Below are positions 39,401 through 51,668 of a DNA stretch of 64,000 nucleotides, piece by piece; the stretch's first letter is position 1, and every line of letters starts with the position of its first letter. The stretch lies in contig JADHZB010002074.1 in the NCBI GenBank assembly GCA_015657535.1, positions 31,425-95,424 of the forward strand, in the 5' to 3' direction. The notes beneath the pieces are model-generated. The model did not search any database, was not told the origin of the DNA, and saw nothing but the letters and a program-made list of their open reading frames with translations. This DNA comes from Nephromyces sp. MM_2019. Its lineage: Eukaryota > Apicomplexa > Aconoidasida > Nephromycida. A program made the translations under genes and the position numbers.

Positions 39401-42400
39401 ATTTGCTAGTAACGAAAACTTTTATTTACTAGTTTTTTAGAGGATTTTCTTGGCTTGCTTATTGATGTTGTGCTCTTCTCTTCCTGCTAGAAAGTGAAGA
39501 ATATCTCATTTTCTTACATTATCATTGCTTCTTTTAATGACACCAGCACTCTCCTGCTGGATTATTGTGATATAATATCATCGTTGAGCGGAGCTTGTCA
39601 CGCCGTCTCTGGTTTTTTCAGCTTTAATTCTAGGAATTTTGAAAAAAGAATTCTGCTTTTTATGGCTTGATGGTTGTAGTAGGCTTGCCTTCCTTCTGCT
39701 GTTGAGTTTGCAGATTTCCTGCCTTCGTTCTGCTGTTAGTTCTTTAGTTTCTATCGTATTATTCTCACTTGCTTTACTTTCTTTGCAGCATTTTGTTTTC
39801 TGCCTGCTATTTCCAATAAAAGCGAATAAGTTGGTATTCCTTGGTTCCTACCATGTTATCTCCTCACTTTATATGTTTTAGAATATATATTACCTCGATT
39901 TTTTCCCTTTTCATGCTTGTATATATACTTACTTGATTATTTTGCTCTTTAGTTTATAATTCTCTCTCTCTACATATATCTTAACATTATAAATTTTACT
40001 AGGCTCTAATACGTTATACATTGAAATTTAATTCCATTGTTCTCTATATGCTGAGAATATAGAAATTTTTAGATTTCAGCCTCGGAAATATTTTAATGAG
40101 GAATGTATATCAAAAATTCGGAAAAGCCTATTTAACATAACAGATTGATACAACAAATCACTGTGAATTGAATCTGCACTTTAACTGTTGACTGATTAAC
40201 ACCTATCACTAAAAGAAAAGCAGTAAACTTATCGATTTCAGTAGAAATAGCAAACTTTAGATGAATAGCATTTCTTCCAAATTCTACTATAGGGCTGTGC
40301 ATACCTAGGCATATACCAGAATGTTTATCACTACATTATCAATATTTTAATTTTACCTTCAATCTTCCTTATGAAATCGTTATGATTATCTCCTGTAACG
40401 ATATTAAAACTGAAGAAGAAAGCTTTCGAATTCGTTTCAAATATATGATTTTCGGAGAGATTTCATCTATTCTTTAAGGGTCGCATCAAAGGCCTCCCCG
40501 CAGTAGCTATTTTTACCTTTTTTTAGTTTCTTTTGCTACGCTTTTTTGTCTTCAAAAAACTTTTTCCTCAAGCTGATACAACCGGGTATATTGCTTCTCA
40601 CAATAAATTTTTGGTAACTCTTGGTGGGAAGTAATTGTATCTTTTTCTTCTTCTTATTCATAATCTTCTTAGTCATCTTATCCACCCCCCACTTCTTCCG
40701 GAGCTATGTTTTCTGCCCTATATGTGTGCCGATTCTCCTCCCTAAATTCTTTGCCGGTTGCTGCCTCCAGCAAGCCGACTCTTCCTTTAGGTATTGACAT
40801 GGAGTCTTGGGCCTTAGATGATGATAAAAGGTCTCCTAGCGGCGTGAACTTTTCGGATGCGGATCACTGCTTTATGAGGAAAAAACCTGCTCAACAGCAA
40901 TCAAACTCGGGCAATGATGTGAGTTTGAGAGGATGGGACGCAAAGTTGAGAAATATATCCGCTCGTCAAGCTGGTAATTCCCAACCTTCAGATGGTAGCG
41001 GCTTGAAGGAACCAAAGGCAATGTTTAGTACTGTTTTTTCGAGTAGTAATGAAGCTACTAGCACTGATAGTGCACACGCCACAGTCCAACCAACTGCTAC
41101 GGGTTCTAACCATGATGTTAAGGCAACTGGCAGTACCTCTAATGAGGGCCTAAATCTAAATCAGAGTGGGGGTACTGCTTCAATGCCTGCTAGCAGCAAG
41201 AAGAAATCTTATGATGCTATTGCTAATAAAGTAGATGAGGTTTCTTCCAGTGATTCATCCTCAACGAAGCGTAGTGTTCGTAGCTTGCTGAAGGAGCAGC
41301 GGGTGAAAGGTAACTGGTTTTCTACATTTATGAAGAATGCAAACGGTAATGCTAGTGGGAGCCTCTCATCCGCTGCTGCTAGCTCTGTTAAAACTTCTCT
41401 GAGGTCTCATACAAGATCAACATCTAAACAAGGGCGCGATTTAGAAGATAGCTTTCCCACTCGCTCCAGTAGCGTGAACAGCTCTTCAAGCTTGAGTGCG
41501 TTGCCTGTACCCACGAAAAATTTGAACCCCATTGACAGCAAACAGCGTAAAGTGGAGCAAGAAGCTGCAAAAAAATCTTCTTACTCACTTAACATAGTGG
41601 ATAGTGATTCCGACTCCGAGATAGTGTCTGCTAAAGCTGCAGCGACTTCAAGAATTTTTAAGAGGATGAGGCTGAGCACATCGAGCTCTGACGACTCAGA
41701 GGATATAGAGTTCCTAGCGGTTCCCCCTTCCCCGCAATCAGCTTTTGCATTGAAGCCTCTTCGAGAAAGATTGAAGAGAAACTCTGGAGGTTTAAGTTCT
41801 CAATTTGGAGATGCGGAAGCCTCAGGTATTTCTCCTCCTTCGAGCTCCTCGGTTCACCCGCCTGCTGAGAGAATATTTAATCATCTTCCTAACTCCCGCA
41901 AAAGCACCAGTAGTAGGTTGTCACCGGCGCATTCAGGTTTTAGTCAACCACATAAACTTAATAGTGGCGAAAACGTTGCAAAAGGTAAATTTAGAAATTG
42001 TGATGCAAGCGGTTCAGTAGATGATACAGAAAAGTGCCATAGTAGAAGCATTTTCTCTGAAAACCTTAGTGGCAGAATCCTTTCAGCTTCGGCAGCAGGC
42101 AGCAGATTCTCACAGCCTTCTACCCCTAACTTTAGGAGTAATTTAAATACTTCTACTAGGCAAGGTAGTCAGTTAAATCTCTCAGATATATGGTTGAAAG
42201 CACCCGTGTTCGATCAGATGGACCAAGCCGCTAAGCATGAGGGACCTACCGCTTCTCTCTCAAGTAGCCCGTACGGCGCGCAGGAAAGTGGGCATGTTGC
42301 CGTAGGGTCTGAAGATTTTGAAGGCCTCCAAGCTGCCACAGAGCTTATCCAACAGCTAAACGATTCAATGGAAGTTCGTGTTACGGGTTTTTTCTAGTAA

Positions 42401-44484
42401 CTGTAGTGGCTTACGTGTGTTGCAAGGAATAAGGATAGCGCGCTGTATATTTTTAGCACACTGCTTGGGTGCATATTTTCGTTTAGAGACATGATTCTAA
42501 AATTTGAAGAATACTGAAACCATGAAAAACATGCCAAGACCTACTATTGATACATGGATATCAGAGATATATAAAATATGGGCTACTTCAATTTTGTTGC
42601 TTAATATATTATACATTATTCGAAGTTATTGAAGCGGCTTAGGTTGGTTTGTATGTTATTAATACCCTTTTATAACCGATTTTATTGCTTTGGATACTGG
42701 AGCTAGACATAATATAAAAAATTAGGTGATAAACTGTACCAGTGGTGCTTTTTTTGCAGCATTGATAACCCTGATTTTTCTGCACTAGGCTTTGCCACTT
42801 AGTGACGGCAATATGGCGCGGCAGCTTTAAAAGCATAATAATTTTTTTATTCACCAATTCTTATGTTAAGATTAGTAGCTTATTGTATGCTTTCATCAAG
42901 TAATTTTTTTTGTTCTCTCGTTAGGCTTTGGTGGCTTTTTTTCATCTTTTTTTGCGAATTTACTTGCTTTATTGAGAATTTATTGATGTAGGGCTTGTCG
43001 ATTCACCATCGCTTCTCCGTATATGTGCTATTTATATGCTTTTACAATGCGAATATATCTATTTTCACACGGCATATTTGATGGGTTCAGTATTACTGTG
43101 TCCCTGTGCGTTTGTGTGTCGCTAGCATGATCATGTGAATTTCCCATATACCCTGCAGCTTATAGCGTTTGTAGCTACGATTTACAAAGATAGAATGCTT
43201 GGAAAATTTTATCGTGCTGCGTGATGCTGCTGGGTCTTTAATCTACGTAACGTTGGAATTTACTGTATCTACTGTGTGTTTTTTTTTCAGCGCACACTAA
43301 ATTTGCAGAATCCGGCTGGCGTGGCCGCTGATAATGGAGGGGTGTTCGCTAGCCAATCCCCGTCTACTACTCAAAGATTTTCTGCAGCACAAAACTCATG
43401 TTAGCGTTTTATATGCCGTTGATATACTCATACGCTATTTTGTGTATTGACTGCCTCACCAAGTATTTGATGTGGCCATAAAGGTACTGTTGGTTTATAT
43501 ACGAATCAGGTTACTATCGAATTTAATTTAATCTTTCACTTTGCACTGCGGCTTACTTAAATAATCCTTGAAATATTTTGTTTTCTGAACTGATTAAGAT
43601 ATTAGTAGCGATCTTTTGGTTAACTCTCATCAATTACATTCCACTGCATGTGTTTGCGTTCAGTGCAGACCATGCGGGACCAGAAAGATTTAGACGCTCC
43701 AGGTAAATTTGACTCACTTAATAACAAGTCTTGCGGGTCTCCTGCGCTTAACGTAGAGAAGACTGCCTCTGATGCAATACTGGCTAGCGCCAGGGTCATG
43801 CGAAATTCGCTTGATTTACACTCAACGAAACAAGTTTCAGATGCACTTAATGAAATAGAACATAACACAAGTACCACACCTGTGTTCTCGACTGAAAGAG
43901 CGCATTCTTTAACCACGAATGATGCTTCACATCCAAAGTCGGCGAAAAATTCTTCGGCAGTACAAGGTACCACGGTCTCAACTACAACTTATAAGCCTTC
44001 TTCAAACATGGCGAGGATAATTTCAACCAAACCAAATAATCAAATCGAAAGTAGCCAAATTAGGGTTGGTGCTCAATATTTTTTGAATAAATCTAAAGTA
44101 TCTGGGGTCTCTCTGCCAGTGCCTAATGAGGAACGCATTCCTACAGTTCAGCCAAACTCTCCTTTGTTGCATGACGTGGTACCACGTAGTGCTTCAGCGG
44201 TATCTCAGACCATTGGAAGGAGCATCGAGCAATCTGCACCCTCCTCTTCGTCTGTTGTCCCTGCGAGTACAATGAACTCTACATCTTCCATCTTACATAG
44301 TGCCTCAACCGCTGCCTCCTCTACCTGCTCCGCTAGCTCTGCTATGAATGCATCTAATCCTACTGCAAGTAGCGACACAAAGAAACAAACAAGATTCTTG
44401 GCTTCTAGGTACTTTTCTCAGACACGCGCAACTTCTTCTAAGTTTCTCTATAATTGGTTAGGATTTAATAGTTCTGGCAGCTAG
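33496..44484 (+). CDS. TRAIP-like RING-H2 E3 ubiquitin ligase with coiled coil and long Ser-rich tail
   Basis: TRAIP-type ligases act on stalled replication machinery in the nucleus; that role is inferred here from the RING and architecture. Exons: 33496-33596, 34226-34329, 35004-35062, 35782-35999, 36666-36711, 37545-37600, 38019-38102, 39294-39371, 40771-42373, 43291-43399, 43664-44484 (1092 residues). The RING is Cys9-X2-Cys12-X13-Cys26-X-His28-X2-His31-X2-Cys34-X15-Cys50-X2-Cys53, with Trp four residues after Cys34 and CPICR at its end. It sits at the very N-terminus, as in TRAIP. About 200 residues of Glu/Lys/Gln heptad-like coiled coil follow, then about 830 Ser-rich residues including an acidic SDSDSE stretch. 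Joins after 42373 rest on weak donors; stopping at 42397 is an alternative. A second in-frame ATG at 33499 has the better context. Confidence 0.83.
35284..35387. repeat. Direct repeat of 29-31 bases at 73-base spacing
   Basis: 35284-35312 and 35357-35387 share AAAGTTTTTCTTGTGTG then AATTCTCAATTT, differing by one TG. The repeat lies in intron 3 of the RING-protein gene. Confidence 0.85.
39078..39145. repeat. Imperfect 12-base repeat (CTTCTTCGCATT)n
   Basis: Several imperfect units lie in intron 7 of the RING-protein gene. The Ser/His-rich ORF across it (38975-39193) is a translation of the repeat. Confidence 0.7.
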
Positions 44485-45014
44485 GAGGATTTATTATTTA
44501 TAAATCATAATTTTTAAAAGCGCACTAGCGTCAAATTCATGGTAAGGCCAGTGTAGGTATCGCCCTGGCTAGCTGTAATATCGTCATCAGGTCAGTTTGG
44601 GCATGGTGTATTCATTGCACGCTGTTCATATAGCACTTGGCAATGCGCACCTGATTTTTTCATCAGTCTAGTTTTCAATCCTTAAGCCGCTTTTAATATG
44701 GACATCGCTACCGAAGCACTCTTCCAGCAGTATGAAAATATGCAATTCTAGTTTTAGTGAAACTCTTCGTCGCTGGGTAGACCCAGGCTTGCAAATATTA
44801 AACTTCTAAACAGCGGAAAACATTCTTACTGACAAGTGTTTTTAGATCTTATTGGATTGCGTTGAAATACCATGCACAATATGCGTATGTGCAGTTTCTC
44901 AGATGAATTCATACGCTAGTCCCCATTAGCAGAAGGCATGAACATTGATATGCGCCTTATGTGGATTTCGGTGCTTTTATGTGATTTATTCACATCTATA
45001 CGCGCGTAGGTATT
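44485..45014. other. Intergenic, nothing clear
   Basis: This lies between the RING-protein gene and the next gene on the same strand. A 17-codon ORF from ATG near 44700 has good start context but no supported continuation. Confidence 0.35.
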
Positions 45015-48000
45015 ATGTCTTATTTTGTGTTTATGCTGATATATTTGCGAAAAAATTCGGAGGTAGAGCTTTTTCGAGCCTGTACTGCCCTCCTTTCCTG
45101 TAAGTATTCAGCGTGAATTACGCTGATCGTGTTATATTATAATGATGCCTTGTAAATTATTCCTTTCTTTGTGGTATATTTTTGATCATTTCAAACCCTT
45201 AAATTATAATCTTATCATGCACCGTTGGCAAGTCTTATCTGGTCTGTGACTCTGTTGGGTGATATCGGGAAACTCTTACCGTAGTGCGGCTTACCGAAAC
45301 AATTTTTGTAATTAGTGTTCGAGCTTTTGAAGCGTAATGCTTTATGAAGCAATGTAGCTTGGGTAGCACTTAATGGTTTTTAATGACTTCTAAGTGGTCC
45401 GGAAAGGAAAGAATAAATTCATGAGCAATTGCCTGAAAATTGACGAGCGGGCAGGTATTTTTGCCGGACTTGCTGCGCTGGTGTCTGTGATGCTGTATTT
45501 CATTTGTGCGTAGTTTTAGTAGAGATTTGCGCTTTCGCCTATCTGGAGAGCTCCTGGTCTTTTGTTTTGCTGTTTGCACTAGGCAGCAGCGCACGTGACT
45601 TCTTATAGCAGCAGCAGTCGTCCAAATTTGGACGGCTTTAAGTATGCTAGAGATTAGCAATACCCGGTAAAGTTCAACTTTTTTGTAAATATCAAGACGT
45701 TACTGATTAATAGATTTTAAGGCGTCAAGTAACTTTTTTTGGCATTTTTAGTGTGCCAGAGTCCTGCTTTCTTGACTTGGCATCACCAAACTTGTCCATC
45801 CAATGAAGGTGAGAAACTTAATTTGGTACTTTCTGTTGTGTAGTACTATCACTGCTATCCTAAATTTTATTTTATCTTGATATACGCGGCTCTATATTTG
45901 CTGTGAATCTGCATCCTTAACCACTATTTTCCCATGCCTGCATTCTATTCTGGTATTCCTGATTTTTGGTTGCTCTGAATTTCTGGAGCTTTTTTTTTCC
46001 AAACTGCGTATCTCAGGACGCATTGGTGCAGTATACATAATCCTGGATGATACGCTACTCTTTCTCGCTGCTAGAATTTATTATGCATTTTGGACTCGCA
46101 TAGCCACAGCGATATAATTTTGTAGCCTCAATACTAGAGTCTTATCTGCATGCCTGAAGTGGGTCACCAATTCCTCTTTTTATTTGGAATGTACTAAAAG
46201 AATTAGGCACGTAATTTTAAGCAGAATGAGAATGTATTTAGTCTTTCTTGTGAGGCCCAGCTTCTAACTTCAGCTGGCTTACCATCTTGTTGTACGCCGC
46301 GATATCTATGCTCGAGGAATGGTATTGAAGATAATAAAGATGATGCACAGTATTGAGTTCTATTTTTTTTATTGCTTACCGTTTTTTATTGTGAAAGAGC
46401 GGTATGACGTTGAGAAACTATTATTATGGTACACAACCCGGAACCAATAATTTTTCCCTTCCAGAGATTTTCTTAGCGAAGACCTATTCCTGTGTTTGTT
46501 ACAACATGGTAGTTATTAAAAAAGATATTCTGCAGTTCGTGTACCTACTCGCAGGAATGTGTAAAAAGTGACATGTAGTGTAATCTTATTTAGAGGCCAT
46601 CATGGTGCCTCTTAAACTTTTCGTGGCTGATAGTCGGTATATCACTTGTAATGGGTGGCATGTAATTTTTTGGTATAGATTTCGTTGCATGAGTATGCTC
46701 TGTAGCGGGAATACCTCAAAGCGTGCGGGAATAGTCATGCACAATAAGGAAAAAAGCGAGGATACGTTAGCAGACATGCATAGCTGCTTATTTCATGTTA
46801 CCTAGGGAGCCGAAGGTCTGCCACACAGGTGGCTACACGCGCATCGTTATGTGAACTCATGATACTACGCTGCCCCATATAAACTTCAGGTTCCACCTAC
46901 ATGCACTAAATACTAATTTTTCTCTTCTGGTGTATTGTAGCAAGGCAAGCGGAATTGACATTTTTTTGATGCACTCACGTTGACATACCGCTAATTTGTT
47001 AAATAGAATGTAGCTGTGTATAAACAGTACTATGTATGCTTATCTTTTCCCCGCATATTGCTTGATGAGGATGACTTCACAAATTGGCTCGATACTTCGA
47101 GCTGTGCTATTTGGGAATAAAGTTTGATGCCTTTTCAATTGCCAGCCGATGGAGGGTAACAGTTGTGGAGCAGGCCATAAACGGCTACGACTCTGGTTTA
47201 TACAATAATTGCAGGGAGTTTGGAGTTGTATTATCTCTGTAATAGAGCGCTATACTCCTCACTCCGTACTATTCTGTGCTTTATAGTTACATTAGAGTAC
47301 TTCTTAGTTTCTGTGACAATTCGCCTTATCTGATATTTCAAGTGGTGAAAGAGTTTGCATGGTGCCTATTGTGAGTTTGTCCATAGTTATCCGCGGAAGG
47401 AATTCTGTTGCTCGTTGGTATAAACCAATAATTACTTATGCTAGATTTGCCGAATTAGCACTTCGCTTAAATTGGAAAGTTGGTTCTCACCGAAGCTGTC
47501 TACCCAGCTCGGTAGGTAGCATTTTTAGCCGCAAAGATATTTTTTGATTCTATTTCACTGGCGCTTATGGCGGGTATCATTCTATTTTTTTACCATTATT
47601 CAGGCCACATCAAGCCACTTACTGTTTTTCTCAATCCTTTTGTAGTTACTTGAGGAAGTTGCTTAACTTACCACGCACTTTAATAATTTGTCAGAGTAGT
47701 GGCTTGGTTTTACTGCTTTAGCTATCACTAGCTATTTGCAGATATATAAGTATTGTACTGTGCTACGCTTGAACTACTGAGCAATATCGCACTAATTTAC
47801 CCCAAGTTAGGGTAACTGCATAAATTTTTACTAATCTGAGCAATCTACGAAATTAGCGTTAAATGGCTTTGTTTTCTTCATTAGAGGGAAGGAAACCCCT
47901 TTTCAATTGCTTATACCAATTTTTTGCGAAGTGGAGTCCACATGACGTAATTGCATAGGAAATAAGTTTTTATTTTGCTCTGTGAGCCGGATATTTGATA

Positions 48001-51000
48001 AAGGTGAGCCTTACACCTTTAAGAAAAGCTATGCACTTCTTCATAATCGCCTCAAGGCAGTGCATGCTTCCCTCTCCACTACTGGGCTTAAAAAGAACCA
48101 TGATGTGCAGAAAATAGGAAAGCATTCATTTGGGAAAAAAATTGCTCAAAGGAAAAGCAAAGGTAGCATATGAAAGGTACTGGCGAAAATGAGCCCAGAT
48201 TTTTGTGATTTTATGGGGAATAACTAAGCGTTGAATTAGCGCAGCAAGTTCGGTTTTTACTTTAAAAAAAGGAAAGGTAGACTAATAGGCACAAAGAAGG
48301 ATTAAGAAGCACAGAGAACTCAAATAAGATACGCACGTGTTTCTGCGTATTCGAAAAAAAAATCTGGTATTACCTTGTTTGAAATCAAAAGTCAAAATTA
48401 ATTTTTCCCTTCTTACTCTTGTATGCCATCCGAAGCAGAGCTACTATGGATTAAAAGTGAAAAACATCGAGGTGCAGTTAATGCAAGCTCAAGCTCATTA
48501 TCACACGTGTATAACTGCAAAGCGAACTCGTGCTGGAAAAAGTTTTTTCGCGCACGGTAGCCAAGGACTCCGTATAAGACGTCTATTATAGCTGTTTTCA
48601 CTTTTGCATGCTGTACATGATATTTTTCCACAAAAATCCTTACTACTTTAAAATATCCCACAATCTGCATGTTGTGTCATCGATCTGTTCATAATAAATA
48701 AGTGTCAGAACCCCAGATTAAATTTCTAAGTAAAGCTTTTTTTATATACTGTGTTCGTTATTTCTTATACTTGATCGGCCTACAGTAAGATCGGTTTTGC
48801 TGGCAGATCCGCTGAAGTTACTAAAAACTATGTTGCAGCGTGTAATAGGGATTATCGCTTGAAACTTCTTTTTGAACATTTTCGTCTTAAAACTTATAGT
48901 CTGCTTTTGGCTAAGCAAAATTTTTCATTTTTTTAGCTTGCTAATGTATGCTTATAGTTTTAAATGCTCTTCTGTTGCAGGAATACCGATTATTTATATA
49001 CTAATATTTTTGAAAAATAGGACGAGAAAGACAAGCCACTGATTCAGCAGCTCAAGAATTTTATTATGTGAGGCCAGCTTCGTTCAGCATGCTAGCGTAA
49101 TGTTGCATACTCTGTCTACAATGCTAATTCACTGACTTTTTTTGGTAGTTCTCACGATTTTAAGCGCAATTCTCGCTTCTAATTTTTTTTTCTGTATAAT
49201 AATGTGAAGAGCCTCTAAATGATATGCCATTAAGTTACTCGCCTTTCTGGTTTTGGAAAGAATTCTATTCTTACTTTATGCTCCTATGAATATAGGTGTT
49301 TGATGTAACTGCTATCCAGTTATTAATACGAGCATGGATTTAGGAATCTTTCGACTAGCGGGAGGCGTATTATGTTCTTTCTGGTTATGATAGTGAGAAA
49401 CACTGCATTGAAGGGATAATATTTATCCACTTCTTAAACGGTAGCTATTTCGCTTTGTGGAACATGAAGTTATCCTGCCCCGGTCTAATTTGTCAAGCTC
49501 TTAATTTCTCATCGGCTCACTTTTTTGCCAAAGGCAAGAGTGTATCCAACCCCCACACGTATAGAATAGCCTTTGGACGTCTAAAATGCTTTCTTTATTT
49601 TTAATTTATAGCTTGCGACATCATTTTATCCAGTTGAGACATTGTCTCTGCAGAGATACTAGTAAAACAAGCAGATATTATTAAGAAAAGGAAAAAAAGT
49701 GAAAAACTGCCTGAAATTTCCAGCATGGAAAATGATGAGGCTGCTCCTAAAAGTGTAAGTATTTTTTTATATTACTTGAGTAGCACGAAACCTCCGGTAG
49801 TAGTTCTTTCAACGATTTTGAACTCACCATTTTCAGAAATTTAAGTGACTCCTATGCACTGGACCGTTTTACCATTTCCAGCACCTTCTGTGCTGCAACT
49901 GTTAATTTTTACCTATGCAAAGCCAGAAAATCCTATGATTTGCGCATTATTTCCCTGTAGGATGGTTTCTGGTCTTATTTTGGATTGGGAGCAGCGACAA
50001 AATCTCAGGTAGTACCGCTTTAGCAGCTAAGTTCACTGTTTTGCTAGACATATTTGCATATATTCAAATAGTTCATACAAGTAAAAAATAAAAAACGCCC
50101 TTTTGATTTTGTAAGCCTCAATACTATCACATTGTCTCTTGTGTGATCTTTCAGGACTCTACGTAACTTTATGAGAGTTAAAAGCATCTGTGTCATTGCT
50201 GATCGTAGAAAAAGAAAGAAGTGTGCCCGATACTGGCACTATTGTATGAATTTTTGTTACATTTCACTTATGAGCCCTCAAGAGCCATGAGAAGCTTATC
50301 TAAAAGTAACGGCTTTATAGAATAACATGCTTAAGGCCATTTACATCTCTTAGTTTTTCTTTTCATAACGCAACTGCCCTGCCTTCATTGTTCTTATGGT
50401 CGCTACATCTTTGGTAATATAAGTGTCAATAAAAGTTCATCAGCTACGAACACCTGTCAGAGTATAAATATATGAAAATTTCCGTTCATCCGTATGTAGC
50501 CAAAAAGGAAACTACATGGCGCTATTTTCATTTTTACCATAATTATTTCAACATTTCACATTCCATGCCACTACACTTAGCTTTTGCTGAAATACTTTTG
50601 GGTCGCACATGCAATTGGCTATATGCAAGGTCACTTACATATTCTTATTGTCGTGCAGTTCCTTTAATGTTCATTCTATAGCTACATTTGAAGCCTTCTC
50701 CATCGCTTCATTGTATCGAACTCACAAATTGCACATGCTTCGATAATAGGGTTTGAGAATCTATCTCGTGGTATGCACAATAACCGTCAACTTTATGCAG
50801 GAACAGGAGCAACCCGCGCAAGAACAAAATCGTCACAAGGCAAACGTGCGGTTCTCCGTAGCCGCTCCTGATGACCCTCCGATAGTTAGGAGACACTCGC
50901 TAAAAAAGGGTGTTACCGGATTAGGATTTGTTGAGTTGCTAGAAACTTTAATGCTTTCGCATGAGCCTTCAGGCAATATTGATGCAGGCGTTGCATCTTC

Positions 51001-51259
51001 TGAGTGGTCAGAAAATTCATCTCTGAGGTCCTTTGGATCGTATGATAGTAATTCCGGTGAATACCTAGACTACAGTAATTTACTATTGTCTAATGCTGAG
51101 GTAGTCGCCATAGAAGAAATTCAGGAACGATCAGAAATATTGCATGCCGCTCTATGCGAGGAGCTGCGGGTTGATGCGTCGGAAAGAGGGAACTCAATAA
51201 AAATGCGATTATTTCAATCCGACGACAACTTTGAGCACGAGGCGGAGGTAAAACAATAA
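45015..51259 (+). CDS. Unrecognised seven-exon gene
   Basis: Exons 45015-45099, 45752-45808, 47959-48162, 49021-49067, 49656-49754, 49961-50008 and 50801-51259 join in phase to 332 residues. The N-terminus is hydrophobic (MSYFVFMLIYL), possibly a signal or targeting segment. The middle is Lys/Arg-rich, an exon with DGFWSYFGLG follows, and the last exon is acidic and Ser-rich after PPIVRRHSLKKG. I recognise no family. The best-supported exons are 47959-48162, 49961-50008 and 50801-51259. Exon 5 may begin two bases earlier with a different phase. Intron 2 (2150 bases) may hide more exons, for instance near 48455. A donor at 51249 could extend the gene rightward. Confidence 0.5.
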
Positions 51260-51668
51260 TTTTTGTGTTTGAAATAGCTTGCTGCACAAAGGTTAGAATT
51301 TTTAGGATGAGTGACTGGTGCTTTATTATACATTTTCCTGATTTGGGTATTCTGCAGTTTTTTAAGTAGCGCAAATTTTAATCCGTTACATCTATCATGC
51401 TACCTTTGCACCTTATTTTTTCTTTGCCTTGCCTTTTTTTTTTCTCCTTAACGATTTCTCCTTATACTCATTATTTTTATAAAACTCCAGGCCCCATCCC
51501 TTCTGTCCTTGTTTTAAAAATATTATTGCGATTGAGTTTTTGAGTATATTCGAGATTGCCTGAAAGCGTTAATAAGCTCTTTCATATAGTTATGAATAAG
51601 AAACTAGACCTGTACACTTCTTTAAGTAAGCTTTAAATCGCTTCAAAAACAAAATGATAAATTTTTAG

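Noticed and set aside
47359..47547. 62-codon ORF as an exon of the same gene
   Set aside because: Its acceptor and donor phases do not fit the flanking exons.
48455..48552. Possible extra exon in the gene at 45015-51259
   Set aside because: It has a strong acceptor and open frames, but no donor keeps the phase required by its neighbours; it is mentioned only as a possibility.
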